A DNA stretch of 64,000 nt from Mycolicibacterium chlorophenolicum (GCF_001044235.1 NZ_JYNL01000001.1:124991-188990); one strand, 5' to 3'. Numbered from the stretch's first letter, positions 51,315 through 60,511 are shown. The notes: generated by a model from the sequence alone, not told the origin. Made by a program: numbers and translations.

Positions 51315-53372
51315 ATGACCACGGCCGGCCCGCAGCGCACCCCGCGACGGTCCGGTTCCCTGCAGCCGGTCGAACTGGCCCAGGCCTCGGTGATGGCGGC
51401 GCTGTGCGCGGCCATCGCGATCATCGCCGTCGTGGTGCCCTTCGCGGCCGGACTGTCCCTGCTCGGCACCGTCCCGATGGGTCTGCTGGCCTACCGGTAC
51501 CGGCTGCGGGTGCTCATCACCGCCACGGTGGCGGGCGGTCTGGTGGCCTTCCTCATCGCCGGCATGGGCGGCTTCATGACCGTCGTCAACTGCGCCTACA
51601 TCGGTGGGCTGACCGGCATCGTGAAACGCCGCGGACGCGGCACGCCGACGGTCGTCGCCTCCTCGTTGGTGGCCGGCGCGGCGTTCGGCGTGTTCGCGGT
51701 CGCCGCGCTGACGGTGCTGAGCCGCTTGCGGCACCTGATCTTCGATTCGATGACGGCCAACGTGGACGGTGTGGCCGCGATCATGGCCCGCGTACCGCAG
51801 CTGGAGGGGGCCGCCGAGCGCCTCAAGGCCGACTTCGCGACCGCGCTGCACTACTGGCCGATCCTGTTGTTCGCCATCGGCGTGGGCACCATCCTGTGGG
51901 TCAGCCTCGTCGGCTGGTGGGCGCTGTCGCGGGTGATGACGCGCCTGGTGGGGGTTCCCGACGTGCACAAGTTGGAGACCCCGATCGGCGATGGCCCGAT
52001 CGCCCCGGTGCCCTTGCAGTTGCTCGACGTCCGGTTCCGGTACCCGTCGTCGCCCAAGGATGCGCTGGGTCCGGTGTCGATGACGGTGCAGCCGGGCGAA
52101 CACGTCGCCGTCACCGGGGCCAACGGCTCGGGGAAGACCACGCTCATGCTGGTGCTCTCCGGCCGCGAACCGACCGCGGGGACGGTGCAGCGCCCCGGTG
52201 CGGTCGGCTTGGGCCGCACCGGCGGCACCGCGGTGGTGATGCAGCATCCCGAGAGCCAGGTGCTGGGCACGCGCGTCGCCGACGACGTGGTGTGGGGCCT
52301 GCCGCCGGGGACGTCGATCGACGTGGACCGGCTGCTCGGCGAGGTCGGCCTCGACGGATTCGGCGAGCGCGACACGGGCGGGCTCTCCGGCGGTGAACTG
52401 CAGCGGCTCGCCGTGGCCGGCGCGCTAGCGCGTGAGCCCGCGCTGCTGATCGCCGACGAGGTGACCAGCATGGTCGACCAGGACGGCCGCGAGGGCCTGA
52501 TGTCGGTGCTGTCCGGCCTCACCCGCCGGCACCGCACCGCGCTGGTGCACATCACGCACTACAACGACGAGGCCGAGGCCGCCGACCGCACGGTCACGCT
52601 GAGCGGCAACGGCGCCAGCGCCGACAACGTCGCGGGCCCGGAGATGGTCGAGACCGCCGAGGTGCCGGTGGCCTCGACAGCCCCGGATCGCCCCGCCGGG
52701 CGACCGGTACTGGAACTGCGCGGAGTCGGTCACGTGTACGGCTACGACACGCCGTGGGCGAAGACGGCGCTGAGCGGAATCGACTTCTCCGTGCACGAGG
52801 GCGACGGCGTGCTGATCCACGGGCTCAACGGCTCGGGCAAGTCGACGCTGGCGTGGATCATGGCCGGGCTCACCGTGCCGACCGTCGGGGAGTGCCTGCT
52901 CGACGGCGCACCGGTGTCCGAACAGGTTGGCGGCGTGGCGATCTCGTTCCAGGCGGCCCGGCTGCAGCTGATGCGCAGCCACGTCGCGCTGGAGATCGCG
53001 TCGTCGGCTGGCTTCTCGATGTACGACCAGGCCAAGGTCACCGAGGCTCTCAACACCGTCGGCCTGGACCCGACGCTGGCATCACGCCGCATCGACCAAC
53101 TCAGCGGCGGACAGATGCGGCGCGTCGTGCTGGCCGGACTGCTGGCCCGATCGCCGCGGGCGCTGATCCTCGACGAGCCGCTGGCCGGCCTGGATGCGGC
53201 CTCGGCGCGCGGATTGCTGCGGCTGCTCGAGGACCTGCGCCGGCGGCGCGGGTTGACCGTCGTGGTGATCTCGCACGACTTCGCGGGGTTGGAGGATCTC
53301 TGCCCGCGCACCCTGCACCTGCAGGACGGCGAACTGGCCGCCGCTCCCACCAACGCGGGAGGGTTGCCGTGA
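51315..53372 (+). CDS. ECF transporter fused S component-EcfA1-EcfA2 (Rv2326c-like)
   Basis: Single polypeptide of 685 residues. About residues 1-215 form a DUF2232-like membrane substrate-binding domain ([28 protein letters not shown], then several helices). Two ABC ATPases follow: A1 about 225-440 (Walker [10 protein letters not shown], signature LSGGELQ, Walker [14 protein letters not shown]) and A2 about 460-685 ([28 protein letters not shown]). EcfT follows with a 4-nt overlap. ECF systems import vitamins or metals; the substrate cannot be read here. ATG 51315 is chosen over an upstream GTG-region start lacking an RBS. Confidence 0.92.
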   Translation: MTTAGPQRTPRRSGSLQPVELAQASVMAALCAAIAIIAVVVPFAAGLSLLGTVPMGLLAYRYRLRVLITATVAGGLVAFLIAGMGGFMTVVNCAYIGGLTGIVKRRGRGTPTVVASSLVAGAAFGVFAVAALTVLSRLRHLIFDSMTANVDGVAAIMARVPQLEGAAERLKADFATALHYWPILLFAIGVGTILWVSLVGWWALSRVMTRLVGVPDVHKLETPIGDGPIAPVPLQLLDVRFRYPSSPKDALGPVSMTVQPGEHVAVTGANGSGKTTLMLVLSGREPTAGTVQRPGAVGLGRTGGTAVVMQHPESQVLGTRVADDVVWGLPPGTSIDVDRLLGEVGLDGFGERDTGGLSGGELQRLAVAGALAREPALLIADEVTSMVDQDGREGLMSVLSGLTRRHRTALVHITHYNDEAEAADRTVTLSGNGASADNVAGPEMVETAEVPVASTAPDRPAGRPVLELRGVGHVYGYDTPWAKTALSGIDFSVHEGDGVLIHGLNGSGKSTLAWIMAGLTVPTVGECLLDGAPVSEQVGGVAISFQAARLQLMRSHVALEIASSAGFSMYDQAKVTEALNTVGLDPTLASRRIDQLSGGQMRRVVLAGLLARSPRALILDEPLAGLDAASARGLLRLLEDLRRRRGLTVVVISHDFAGLEDLCPRTLHLQDGELAAAPTNAGGLP

Positions 53373-54205
53373 GCAGCCGCAAGCAGCGCAGGCAGGTCGT
53401 GTTGCTGCGGCCGGTGCCGGGGCGCACCGTGATCCACGACCTGTGGGCGGGCGCCAAACTGCTCATCGTCGCCGGCATCGGTGTGCTGCTGACGTTCTAT
53501 CCCGGCTGGGTGCCGATCGCTGCGGTGGCGCTGCTGGTCGCGGTGGCCGCGCGCATGGCGCACATCCCGCGCGGGGTGCTGCCCACGGTTCCGCGCTTTC
53601 TGTGGTTCCTGCTGGCGCTGGGCGCGCTGACCGCCACGTTCGCCGGTGGCAGTCCGGTGATCGCCCTCGGCTCGGTCGAGATCGGCCTGGGCGGGCTGCT
53701 GAACTTCCTGCGCATCACCGCACTGTCGATCGTGCTGCTCGGCCTCGGCGCGATGGTGTCGTGGACCACCAACGTCGCCGAGATCGCACCCGCCGTGTCC
53801 ACCCTGGGCCGCCCGCTACGCCCGCTGCGCATCCCCGTCGACGACTGGGCGGTCGCACTGTCGTTGGCGCTGAGAGCCTTTCCGATGCTGATCGAGGAAT
53901 TCAGCGTGCTCTACGCGGCACGCCGGTTGCGACCGCAGGACGTCGACGTGCACCGGCGGGCGCGGGGACGACGCTGGGCCGCCGAGCTGATCGATCTGCT
54001 CGCCGCCGCCATCACCGTCGCCTTGCGACGGGCCGACGAGATGGGCGACGCGATCACCGCGCGCGGTGGGGCCGGCCAGATCTCGGCCGCCCCGTCGCGG
54101 CCCGCGCGCCGCGACTGGGTGGCGTTCGCGGTCGTCATCGCCGTGTGCGCCGTGGCGCTGGCCGTCGAGCTCACCGTGTTTCCGACCAGCGCCGCGCGTA
54201 GCTGA
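53369..54205 (+). CDS. EcfT, ECF transporter transmembrane coupling protein
   Basis: Coupling subunit of 278 residues. Membrane helices at about 28-60, 75-100, 110-130 and the C terminus ([19 protein letters not shown]). Two cytoplasmic ARG-type coupling motifs can be seen as AARRLRP and ITARGGAG, the region that docks on the two ATPases. GTG 53369 overlaps the stop of the fused S-A1-A2 gene (GTGA), so the two genes make a complete ECF transporter. Confidence 0.9.
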   Translation: MSSRKQRRQVVLLRPVPGRTVIHDLWAGAKLLIVAGIGVLLTFYPGWVPIAAVALLVAVAARMAHIPRGVLPTVPRFLWFLLALGALTATFAGGSPVIALGSVEIGLGGLLNFLRITALSIVLLGLGAMVSWTTNVAEIAPAVSTLGRPLRPLRIPVDDWAVALSLALRAFPMLIEEFSVLYAARRLRPQDVDVHRRARGRRWAAELIDLLAAAITVALRRADEMGDAITARGGAGQISAAPSRPARRDWVAFAVVIAVCAVALAVELTVFPTSAARS

Positions 54206-54222
54206 GCCGATACGGTAGGGGC

Positions 54223-55740
54223 GTGACGGCGCCCCGAACAGTCGACGCGGACTTCCTCGCCCTTCCCCGCCAGTCCCTTGCCGACGCGGCGCTGAGTGCG
54301 GCACTGCACGCCGGTGCCAGCTATGCCGATCTGCGCATCCACGCGATCACCACCGAGACCGTGCAGTTGCGCGACGGCGCCCTCGAGAACGCCGTCGTCG
54401 ACGACGAGATCGGCCTCGCGGTGCGGGTGATCGTCGACGGCACGTGGGGTTTCGCGTCGCACGCCGAACTGAGCCCGGACGCGGCCGTCGAGACGGCGCG
54501 GCGCGCGGTGCGGGTGGCCACCACGCTGGCGGCGCTGAACGCCGAACGCATCGAGCTCGCGCCGGAGCCGGTGTACCGAGACATGACGTGGGTCTCGGAT
54601 TACCGCATCGACCCGTTCGCGGTGCCCGTCGCGGAGAAGATCGCGGTGCTCGAGGACTACTCGGGCCGGCTGCTGGCCTCCGACGGGGTCGATCACGTGT
54701 CGGCGTGGCTGCACGCGGCCAAGGAGCAGACCTTCTACGCCGACACGTTCGGGTCGTCGATCACCCAGCAGCGGGTGCGGGTGCTGCCCAACCTGGACGC
54801 GGTCACGGTGGACGCGGCGGCTGGCACGTTCGAGACCATGCGCACCTTGGCCCCGCCGACCGGGCGCGGTTGGGAAGCCGTTGCCGGTGACCAGGTCTGG
54901 GACTGGACCGGCGAGCTGGCGGCGCTGCCGGCCCTGCTGGCCGAGAAGGTCAAGGCGCCCAGTGTCGTCGCCGGACCGACCGATCTGGTGATCGACCCGT
55001 CGAACCTGTGGCTGACCATCCACGAATCCATCGGCCACGCCACCGAATACGACCGGGCCATCGGTTACGAGGCGGCCTACGCCGGCACGTCGTTCGCCAC
55101 CCCCGACAAACTGGGCCGGATGGCCTACGGTTCGGCGGTGATGAACGTGACCGCCGACCGCACCGTCGAGCACGGCCTGGCGACCGTCGGATTCGACGAC
55201 GAGGGCGTGCGGGCGCAGAGCTGGGATCTGGTGCGCGACGGGCTGTTCGTCGGTTACCAGCTCGACCGGGTGTTCGCTCCGCGGCTGGGGGTGGCCCGGT
55301 CCAACGGGTGCTCCTACGCCGATTCGGCCCACCACGTCCCGATCCAGCGGATGGCCAACGTGTCGCTGCAACCGTCACCCGACGACGTCAGCACCGAGGA
55401 CCTGATCGCCCGGGTGAGCGACGGGATCTACATCGTCGGCGACAAGAGCTGGTCGATCGACATGCAGCGGTACAACTTCCAGTTCACCGGTCAGCGGTTC
55501 TTCCGCATTCGGGACGGCAGACTCGACGGGCAGGTGCGCGACGTGGCGTACCAGGCGACCACCACGGACTTCTGGGGTGCGATGGAAGCCGTTGGCGGAC
55601 AATCGACCTGGCGTCTCGGTGGGGCGTTCAACTGCGGCAAGGCGCAGCCCGGGCAGGTCGCGGCGGTCAGTCACGGGTGCCCGTCCGCGCTGTTCCGCGG
55701 CATCTCGGTGCTCAACACGCGCGAAGAGGGCGGACGATGA
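54223..55740 (+). CDS. tldD: TldD-type metalloprotease subunit
   Basis: Catalytic subunit of the TldD/TldE heterodimeric protease, 505 residues from GTG 54223. The zinc-binding motif HESIGH (HExxxH) lies near residue 268 in WLTIHESIGHATEYDRAIGYE. ARSNGCSYADSAHHVPIQRM and LGGAFNCGKAQPGQ are family segments. The complex degrades unfolded or linear peptides and matures some ribosomally made peptides in other bacteria. tldE follows with a 4-nt overlap (ATGA). The pair corresponds to Rv2315c-Rv2314c. Confidence 0.93.
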   Translation: MTAPRTVDADFLALPRQSLADAALSAALHAGASYADLRIHAITTETVQLRDGALENAVVDDEIGLAVRVIVDGTWGFASHAELSPDAAVETARRAVRVATTLAALNAERIELAPEPVYRDMTWVSDYRIDPFAVPVAEKIAVLEDYSGRLLASDGVDHVSAWLHAAKEQTFYADTFGSSITQQRVRVLPNLDAVTVDAAAGTFETMRTLAPPTGRGWEAVAGDQVWDWTGELAALPALLAEKVKAPSVVAGPTDLVIDPSNLWLTIHESIGHATEYDRAIGYEAAYAGTSFATPDKLGRMAYGSAVMNVTADRTVEHGLATVGFDDEGVRAQSWDLVRDGLFVGYQLDRVFAPRLGVARSNGCSYADSAHHVPIQRMANVSLQPSPDDVSTEDLIARVSDGIYIVGDKSWSIDMQRYNFQFTGQRFFRIRDGRLDGQVRDVAYQATTTDFWGAMEAVGGQSTWRLGGAFNCGKAQPGQVAAVSHGCPSALFRGISVLNTREEGGR

Positions 55741-57110
55741 TCGGCGCGGCGCAGGTCGTCGATCTCGCGCTCGCCGAGGCGGCGCGGCTGGGCGGGGCCG
55801 ACGAGACCGTCGTGCTGGTCACCGATCGCAGCGACGCGGCGCTGCGGTGGGCGAACAACACGATGACCACCAACGGCGAATCCACCAGCAGGACCACCAC
55901 CGTCATCTCGATCGTCCGCCGTGGGGACGACGCGCACGTCGGCTCCGTGCGTTCCAGCGCCGTCGATCCGGCGGTGCTCGTCGACCTGGTCACCGCGTCG
56001 CAGCGGGCCGCGGCCGCAGCGCCTCCGGCCCGCGACAGTGCGCCGCCGCTGCCCGGTGGTGACGCTCCGTCGGACTGGGACGCGCCCGTCCCCGGCACCG
56101 GGGCTGATGTGTTCGCCGGTGTCGCAACCGATCTCGCACGCGGTTTCCGGGGCAGTGACACGTTGTTCGGCTATGCCCGCCACATCCTGGAGACCACGTT
56201 CGTCGCCACGTCGGGCGGGCTGCGCCGGCGCTTCACGCAGCCGACGGGCTCGGTCGAGATCAACGCCAAGCGTGACGGCGCCAGCGCCTGGGCGGGGGTG
56301 AGCACGCCCGATCTCGCCGGGGTGTCCGCCGATGCGCTGCTCGAGGAGTTGAGCACCCGGTTGTCGTGGGCGCGCCGCACCGTCGAGTTGCCGGCGGGCC
56401 GCTACGAGACGATCCTGCCCCCGTCGACGGTCGCCGACCTGATGATCTACCTGACGTGGACGATGGGCGGGCGCGGCGCGCAGGAGGGCCGGACCGCGCT
56501 CGCGGCGCCCGGCGGCGGCACCCGGGTGGGGGAGACGCTGACCGATCTTCCGTTGACGCTGTACTCCGACCCGCACGCGCCGGGGCTGGAGTGCGCGCCG
56601 TACGTGGCCGTCTCGACGTCCTCGGAACGGGCCTCGGTGTTCGACAACGGCATGGACATCGAGCGGGTCGACTGGATCCGCGACGGCGTGATCAACGCGC
56701 TGGCGTATCCGCGGGCGGCGGCCGCCGAGTTCGGCGCCCCGGTCGCCGTGGGTGCCGACAATCTGTTGATGACGGGAGGGTCGGCGGCCCTGCCGGACAT
56801 GATCGCGGCGACCGAGCGGGGACTGCTGCTCACCACGCTGTGGTACATCCGCGAGGTCGACCCGTCGGTGCTGCTGTTGACCGGGCTGACCCGCGACGGG
56901 GTGTACCTCGTCGAGGACGGCGAGGTGACCGCCGCGGTCAACAACTTCCGGTTCAACGAGAGCCCGCTCGATCTGCTGCGTCGGGCCACCGAGGCGGGGG
57001 TCAGCGAGGCGACCCTGCCCCGGGAGTGGGGCGATTGGGCCACCCGCGCGCAGATGCCGTCCCTGCGGATTCCCGACTTCCACATGTCATCGGTCAGTCA
57101 GGCGCAATAA
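55737..57110 (+). CDS. tldE: TldE/PmbA-type protease partner subunit
   Basis: Non-catalytic partner of TldD, 457 residues, start ATG 55737. It has the same overall fold but no HExxxH. DNGMDIERVDWIRDGVINALAYPRAAAAEF and TRDGVYLVEDGEVTAAVNNFRFNESPLDLL are characteristic of PmbA/TldE. Translation is coupled to tldD. Together they form the cylindrical heterodimer with the active site inside. No RiPP precursor is obvious nearby, so a housekeeping role is more likely. Confidence 0.92.
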   Translation: MIGAAQVVDLALAEAARLGGADETVVLVTDRSDAALRWANNTMTTNGESTSRTTTVISIVRRGDDAHVGSVRSSAVDPAVLVDLVTASQRAAAAAPPARDSAPPLPGGDAPSDWDAPVPGTGADVFAGVATDLARGFRGSDTLFGYARHILETTFVATSGGLRRRFTQPTGSVEINAKRDGASAWAGVSTPDLAGVSADALLEELSTRLSWARRTVELPAGRYETILPPSTVADLMIYLTWTMGGRGAQEGRTALAAPGGGTRVGETLTDLPLTLYSDPHAPGLECAPYVAVSTSSERASVFDNGMDIERVDWIRDGVINALAYPRAAAAEFGAPVAVGADNLLMTGGSAALPDMIAATERGLLLTTLWYIREVDPSVLLLTGLTRDGVYLVEDGEVTAAVNNFRFNESPLDLLRRATEAGVSEATLPREWGDWATRAQMPSLRIPDFHMSSVSQAQ

Positions 57111-57118
57111 TCACTCGG

Positions 57119-57961
57119 GTGAGCGACCACGCGCTGCCCGAACGGCTGGCCGATCTCGTCGCGCTGTCCTCGGGGGACAGCCGCGCCGACACCCTGATCC
57201 GGTTGACGTGCGGGCGCGCGCTGTCGCTGCCACCGCTGCCGGTGCCGGCCGACCTCGCCGACGGGCGCTCCGATGCGGAGTTGGTGCTGGCCGCGTTCGC
57301 CGAGCAGTTCTGCACCGACGTCACCGGGATCGGCGACAACCAGCGGCAGCGGCTCACAGAAGCCTACGGAGGCAACGCCTTTCGCGTGGTGGTCGCGGTG
57401 TTCGTCGCCGACTTCGTGCCCCGGGTGTGGGCGGGCTGTGAGGCGCTCGGCCATGGCAGGCCGGGTTGGGTGTCCGAGGTGGCCTGGGACGCCGACGGCG
57501 ATCCGGTGGAGCAGCTGCTCGGCGGGTTCGTGCCCGCGGTGGCGCGGCTGCGCGAACTGGATGCGGTGACGACAGAGGTGGTGCGGCTGCGCGGAGCGGC
57601 CGCGCACAACTGCCGGCTGTGCAAGTCGCTGCGCGAAACGCACGCCCTCGATGCGGGCGGCTCGGAGAGCCTGTACCGCCAGATCGAGGACTTCGAGACA
57701 GCGCCGGACCTGTCGGAGGCCCACAAGGCGGCGCTGCGCTACGTCGACGCGCTGATCTGGTCGCCCTCGCAGATCGACGACGCGGTGGTGGACGGGGTGC
57801 ACCAGCACTTCTCGGAAAAGCAATCGTTCGAGCTGACACTGGACGTCATGCGCAACGCCGCCAACAAGATCGCCGTCTCGCTGGCCGCGGACGCGCCGCG
57901 GGTGGCCGAGGGCACCGAGCGCTACGAAGTCGACGAGGCGGGACAGACCGTCTTCGCCTGA
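57119..57961 (+). CDS. AhpD-like (carboxymuconolactone decarboxylase fold) protein
   Basis: Protein of 280 residues from GTG 57119, 8 nt after tldE. It is all-helical, with the AhpD-type redox motif CRLCKS in RLRGAAAHNCRLCKSLRE (CxxC, preceded by a His), so a peroxidase or thiol-disulphide role is possible. FSEKQSFELTLDVMRNAANKIAVSLA is the following CMD helix. It is longer than AhpD (about 175 residues), with an N-terminal extension of about 90 residues. It may be in one transcript with tldD-tldE. The substrate is unknown. Confidence 0.8.
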   Translation: MSDHALPERLADLVALSSGDSRADTLIRLTCGRALSLPPLPVPADLADGRSDAELVLAAFAEQFCTDVTGIGDNQRQRLTEAYGGNAFRVVVAVFVADFVPRVWAGCEALGHGRPGWVSEVAWDADGDPVEQLLGGFVPAVARLRELDAVTTEVVRLRGAAAHNCRLCKSLRETHALDAGGSESLYRQIEDFETAPDLSEAHKAALRYVDALIWSPSQIDDAVVDGVHQHFSEKQSFELTLDVMRNAANKIAVSLAADAPRVAEGTERYEVDEAGQTVFA

Positions 57962-57979
57962 CCGCCCCCCGGCCCCACT

Positions 57980-58357
57980 TCAAGACGCCAGGAGCAGAGC
58001 GCATGTCAGGAGCATGACGACGGCGGTCGTGCCGTGCACACCGTAGGCGATCGACCTGGGGCCGCCGCTGCGCAGCACGATGACCGCATCTGCGATCGGA
58101 ATGATGGTGGCGGCCAGGACGACCCAGCCGACGAGGTGGGTGGCGCCGGCGATCATCAGGATGAGGACGAACAGTCCCGAGGTGATGTCGCGAACCCCTT
58201 TGACGCTGAGGTAGGCGCGGATCTGCGCGATGTCGACGTCGGGGGCGACACCGTACCCGGCGGCGGCGGTCCGTGGGGCGACGAGGAACCGCGCTCCGAT
58301 GGCGATGATGGCCGCGGCGATGAGTCCCGCGAGGATGTAGCCGATGGTGATGAGCAT
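57980..58357 (-). CDS. DUF4267-type membrane protein
   Basis: Membrane protein of 125 residues, start ATG 58357 with RBS GGGAGA. It has four predicted helices (ITIGYILAGLIAAAIIAIGARFL; DITSGLFVLILMIAGATHLVGWVVLAATIIPIADAVIVL; TTAVVMLLTCALLLAS). The GYGV and VKGVRDITSGL features fit the DUF4267 family. It is the last gene of the three-gene unit begun by the DUF1772 gene at 59168. Function unknown. Confidence 0.75.
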   Translation of the reverse strand: MLITIGYILAGLIAAAIIAIGARFLVAPRTAAAGYGVAPDVDIAQIRAYLSVKGVRDITSGLFVLILMIAGATHLVGWVVLAATIIPIADAVIVLRSGGPRSIAYGVHGTTAVVMLLTCALLLAS

Positions 58358-58377
58358 GTCTGTATCTCCCTGCCGTG

Positions 58378-58695
58378 TCAGTGAAGTGGTGAGCACGTCG
58401 CGGGGTCGAGCAGCATCGTCTGCACCGCGACGATGTCATCGGCGTCGAAGCCGGCCATATCGGCGGCGAACTCCGCGCTGGCCATGACTTCCCCGGTGAT
58501 CCGGCCCGGGTCGGCGTCCCGCCGAAAGCTGATAAGGGCTACGAGCCGGTGCGCGTCGCCGTCGGACTCCGTCCACACGCCGTGCGTATGCACTCCGAAA
58601 CAGGGGAAGGTGACGACGTGCCGGGCCCAGTGCACGGCGGCGTACTGCTGCAGGGCTCGGGGCGTCCGCAGGGTGTAGATCCGGAGCTGGAACAT
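58378..58695 (-). CDS. NIPSNAP-family protein
   Basis: Small ferredoxin-like-fold protein of 105 residues: MFQLRIYTLRTPRALQQYAAVHWARHVVTFPCFGVHTHGVWTE, with the NIPSNAP-type start Y-x-L-R and a dimeric alpha-beta barrel pattern. ATG 58695 overlaps the DUF1772 stop (ATGA), so translation is coupled. NIPSNAP proteins often accompany small-molecule oxidation genes; a specific role is not clear here. Confidence 0.8.
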   Translation of the reverse strand: MFQLRIYTLRTPRALQQYAAVHWARHVVTFPCFGVHTHGVWTESDGDAHRLVALISFRRDADPGRITGEVMASAEFAADMAGFDADDIVAVQTMLLDPATCSPLH

Positions 58696-59168
58696 CACAC
58701 CGCCAAGGCCACGCACAGAGCGGCCACTGCCAGCCCTTGTACTGCTGCGCGCAGATCGATCACGCTGTCCCATTTGGCCTGCAGCGCGCGAGCCTGGGGC
58801 AGTGAGGTGAGGGCGGTGGACGCCGCGGTCAGCTGACTGTTGATCGGCGCACTCACCCGCGCGTAGATGCCCAGCCAGCCGAGCAGGAGGGCGAAGGCGA
58901 CACCCGCGGCGACCGCCTGCGCCCAGTGGGCGGACACAGCTGCCACGGCGGCGCTGATCCCTGCCGCGACGATGCCCAGCACTCCGGGCACCGGCATGCG
59001 CCGGTCTCCGTAGCGGTGTATGCCACCCATCACCTCCACGAGCGCGTCGTCGCTGACGGCGGCAAGTGCCGCTCGCACCACCATCGCGCAGAACACGTCG
59101 GTGCCGTACACCACAGCGGTGCCCAGCACGGCGATCGCAGCAGCCCAGCGGGCCAGTTCGAGGGTCAT
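58695..59168 (-). CDS. DUF1772-type membrane protein
   Basis: Membrane protein of 157 residues with four predicted helices (LARWAAAIAVLGTAVVYGTDVF; VPGVLGIVAAGISAAVAAV; AVAAGVAFALLLGWLGIYARV; LRAAVQGLAVAALCVALAV). It resembles the DUF1772/anthrone oxygenase-like family, with the INSQL segment in APINSQLTAAST. It is the first gene of the unit, divergent from tetR across 96 bp with a palindromic operator. Confidence 0.75.
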   Translation of the reverse strand: MTLELARWAAAIAVLGTAVVYGTDVFCAMVVRAALAAVSDDALVEVMGGIHRYGDRRMPVPGVLGIVAAGISAAVAAVSAHWAQAVAAGVAFALLLGWLGIYARVSAPINSQLTAASTALTSLPQARALQAKWDSVIDLRAAVQGLAVAALCVALAV

Positions 59169-59190
59169 GATCTATCCGTTCGTGGTAGGT

Positions 59191-59205
59191 GTTAGCAACG
59201 CTAAC
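59191..59205. promoter_or_regulatory. Palindromic TetR operator between DUF1772 and tetR
   Basis: GTTAGC-AAC-GCTAAC is a perfect 6-bp inverted repeat with a 3-bp spacer, located between the divergent starts (59168 and 59265). A weaker related string, GATGCTAATC, lies at 59249-59258. The layout fits a TetR that represses both its own gene and the facing operon. Confidence 0.7.
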
Positions 59206-59264
59206 CCCTGTTCGATATTGTGGCAATAGCGCTGCTAGAAATAATTTCGATGCTAATCTGCGGC

Positions 59265-59837
59265 ATGGCCAATGATCGCCGCCGCGACCGAGAGCGAGCA
59301 GAGCGCCGCACACTGATCGTCGCCACGGCACGCCGACTCGCCGAGGAGGAGGGCTGGGACGCCGTCACCACTCGCCGCCTGTCCTCCGAAATCGAGTACA
59401 GCCAACCGGTTTTGTACAAGCACTTTGCAGGAATGGAACAGATCGCCGAAGCCGTCGCGGTGGACGGCTTCGGTGAACTCGCCGAGGCTATCGGCGCTGC
59501 CGACGTGACCACTGGAGCCTCAGACGCGCTGGCGCGCGTCGCCCACGCCTATTTGGCGTTCGCGCAGGCCAATCCCGCCGTCTACGACGCGATGTTCACC
59601 CGATCGACGACGCTGCGGTTCGCGACTGCGGACACTCCGGAACAATTGGACGCAGCGTTCGCCAGGCTGCGTCACGCCGTGGGCCGTGTCGCGAGAGCCG
59701 ACGACGCAGACACCCTCACCGAGGTTTTCTGGTCGTCCTTGCACGGACTGGTGATCCTCGACCGCGCCGGACGGCTACGGCCGGGTCACGTCACCGAACG
59801 CGTTGCGCTGCTGGTGGATCGACTCGTCGGCCCGTAG
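59265..59837 (+). CDS. TetR-family regulator
   Basis: Repressor of 190 residues from ATG 59265 (MANDRRRDRERAERRTLIVATARRLAEEEGWDAVTTRRLSSEIEYSQPVLYKHFAGMEQIAEAVAVDGF). The HTH is typical of the TetR class, with the LYKHF recognition end. The ligand-binding C-terminal domain includes AYLAFAQANPAVYDAMF and is of TetR_C type. It faces the DUF1772-NIPSNAP-DUF4267 unit, its probable target. The ligand is unknown. Confidence 0.88.
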   Translation: MANDRRRDRERAERRTLIVATARRLAEEEGWDAVTTRRLSSEIEYSQPVLYKHFAGMEQIAEAVAVDGFGELAEAIGAADVTTGASDALARVAHAYLAFAQANPAVYDAMFTRSTTLRFATADTPEQLDAAFARLRHAVGRVARADDADTLTEVFWSSLHGLVILDRAGRLRPGHVTERVALLVDRLVGP

Positions 59838-59963
59838 TCCGAAAGCCGATTCGGTACAACTCCGATGTCGGCCGGAGGGGCACCGTCGGTCGTCGTTTCG
59901 GGGACGATCGGTCCGTCGGCCCCGCCCCGGGTATGCGACCATGGTGGCCGCGTACGTCGCGAT

Positions 59964-60037
59964 GGGGCGGTAGCTCAGTCGGTTAGAGCCGTGGACTCAT
60001 AATCCATTGGTCGCGGGTTCGAGTCCCGCCCGCCCTA
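59964..60037 (+). tRNA. tRNA with CAT anticodon (elongator Met, possibly Ile2)
   Basis: A 74-nt cloverleaf. GGGGCGG pairs with CCGCCCT, the anticodon arm GTGGA-CTCATAA-TCCAT has anticodon CAT at 59998-60000, and the T arm is GCGGG-TTCGAGT-CCCGC. Discriminator A, no encoded CCA. It is not initiator-like in its anticodon stem (no GGG/CCC). Tandem remnants of it lie downstream. Confidence 0.93.
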
Positions 60038-60052
60038 CCTCTGGCGTGTATT
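60033..60052 (+). repeat. Direct repeat copy 1 (overlaps tRNA 3' end)
   Basis: CCCTACCTCTGGCGTGTATT begins in the last five bases of the CAT tRNA and recurs exactly at 60268-60287. Similarity continues weakly for another 18 bp or so after each copy. The pair brackets a 215-bp IS-like remnant. Confidence 0.9.
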
Positions 60053-60055
60053 GCG

Positions 60056-60142
60056 TCGGCTGATGCCTGACATTTCTCGTTCGGGTGATCGCTGACAGTG
60101 TTTCGGCTGATGCTTGACAGTTGCTTCGGCTGATCCTTGACA
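60056..60142 (+). repeat. Four tandem copies of a 17-bp motif (period 22-25 bp)
   Basis: Copies start at 60056, 60081, 60103 and 60126: TCGGCTGATGCCTGACA, TCGGGTGATCGCTGACA, TCGGCTGATGCTTGACA, TCGGCTGATCCTTGACA. Steps of 25, 22 and 23 bp put them on roughly the same face of the helix, as expected for repeated transposase-binding sites at an IS end. Confidence 0.85.
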
Positions 60143-60150
60143 CTCCCTAG

Positions 60151-60230
60151 ATGAGGGAGTTGAGCGTGGCTGAGCAGCGGTATCAGGCTGTGTTAGCGGT
60201 GATCAGCGATGGGTTGTCGATCTCGCAGGC
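60151..60230 (+). pseudogene. Truncated IS481-family transposase N terminus
   Basis: ATG 60151 starts MRELSVAEQRYQAVLAVISDGLSISQ, the N terminus I recall for mycobacterial IS481-type transposases. After about 26 codons the HTH is cut off and the sequence runs directly into the inverted right-end repeat. The DDE catalytic region is absent, so no active enzyme can be made. Confidence 0.75.
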
Positions 60231-60267
60231 GACACACATCCGTCAAGAATCAACCGAAGCTCAACAT

Positions 60268-60287
60268 CCCTACCTCTGGCGTGTATT
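60268..60287 (+). repeat. Direct repeat copy 2 of the IS-like remnant
   Basis: Exact copy of 60033-60052 on the far side of the 215-bp remnant. The 224 bp from here to the next gene (60512) show no convincing gene; they hold only a short tail fused in frame to the transposase fragment. Confidence 0.9.
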
Positions 60288-60511
60288 ACGACAGTTGATG
60301 CTCTACGCCCCGTTACGTCACGCCCCTGATCGGTGCGGAAACCACACCATCGCCCAGAGGCCTCATGTTGCCCTCACGGAAAGCGGGTCAAGCGGCAAAG
60401 GCGTACAACCGCCCGAACATCATCGACCTCGAGAAACGTCGGGAACATTCCGTTCGGTGCCGTGAGTTCCTATCGTTGAGATGAATCCCAATCTGGAACG
60501 AGGCAACGACC

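Larger units (their letters stand above)
60053..60267. mobile_element. MITE-like internally deleted IS481-family remnant
   Basis: A 215-bp segment between 20-bp direct repeats. The left end has four tandem copies of a TCGGCTGATnCnTGACA motif. The right end carries CGTCAAGAATCAACCGAAGC (60241-60260), an inverted and slightly diverged copy of the same motif. Between them is the first part of an IS481-type transposase frame. The rest of the transposase is missing. This suggests a non-autonomous deletion derivative. Confidence 0.75.

Noticed and set aside
60033..60287. Short direct repeats in the tRNA-flanking region as a CRISPR array
   Set aside because: The repeated units are imperfect, 17 bp long with 5-8 bp gaps and no unique spacers of constant length. 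They fit transposase-binding repeats.
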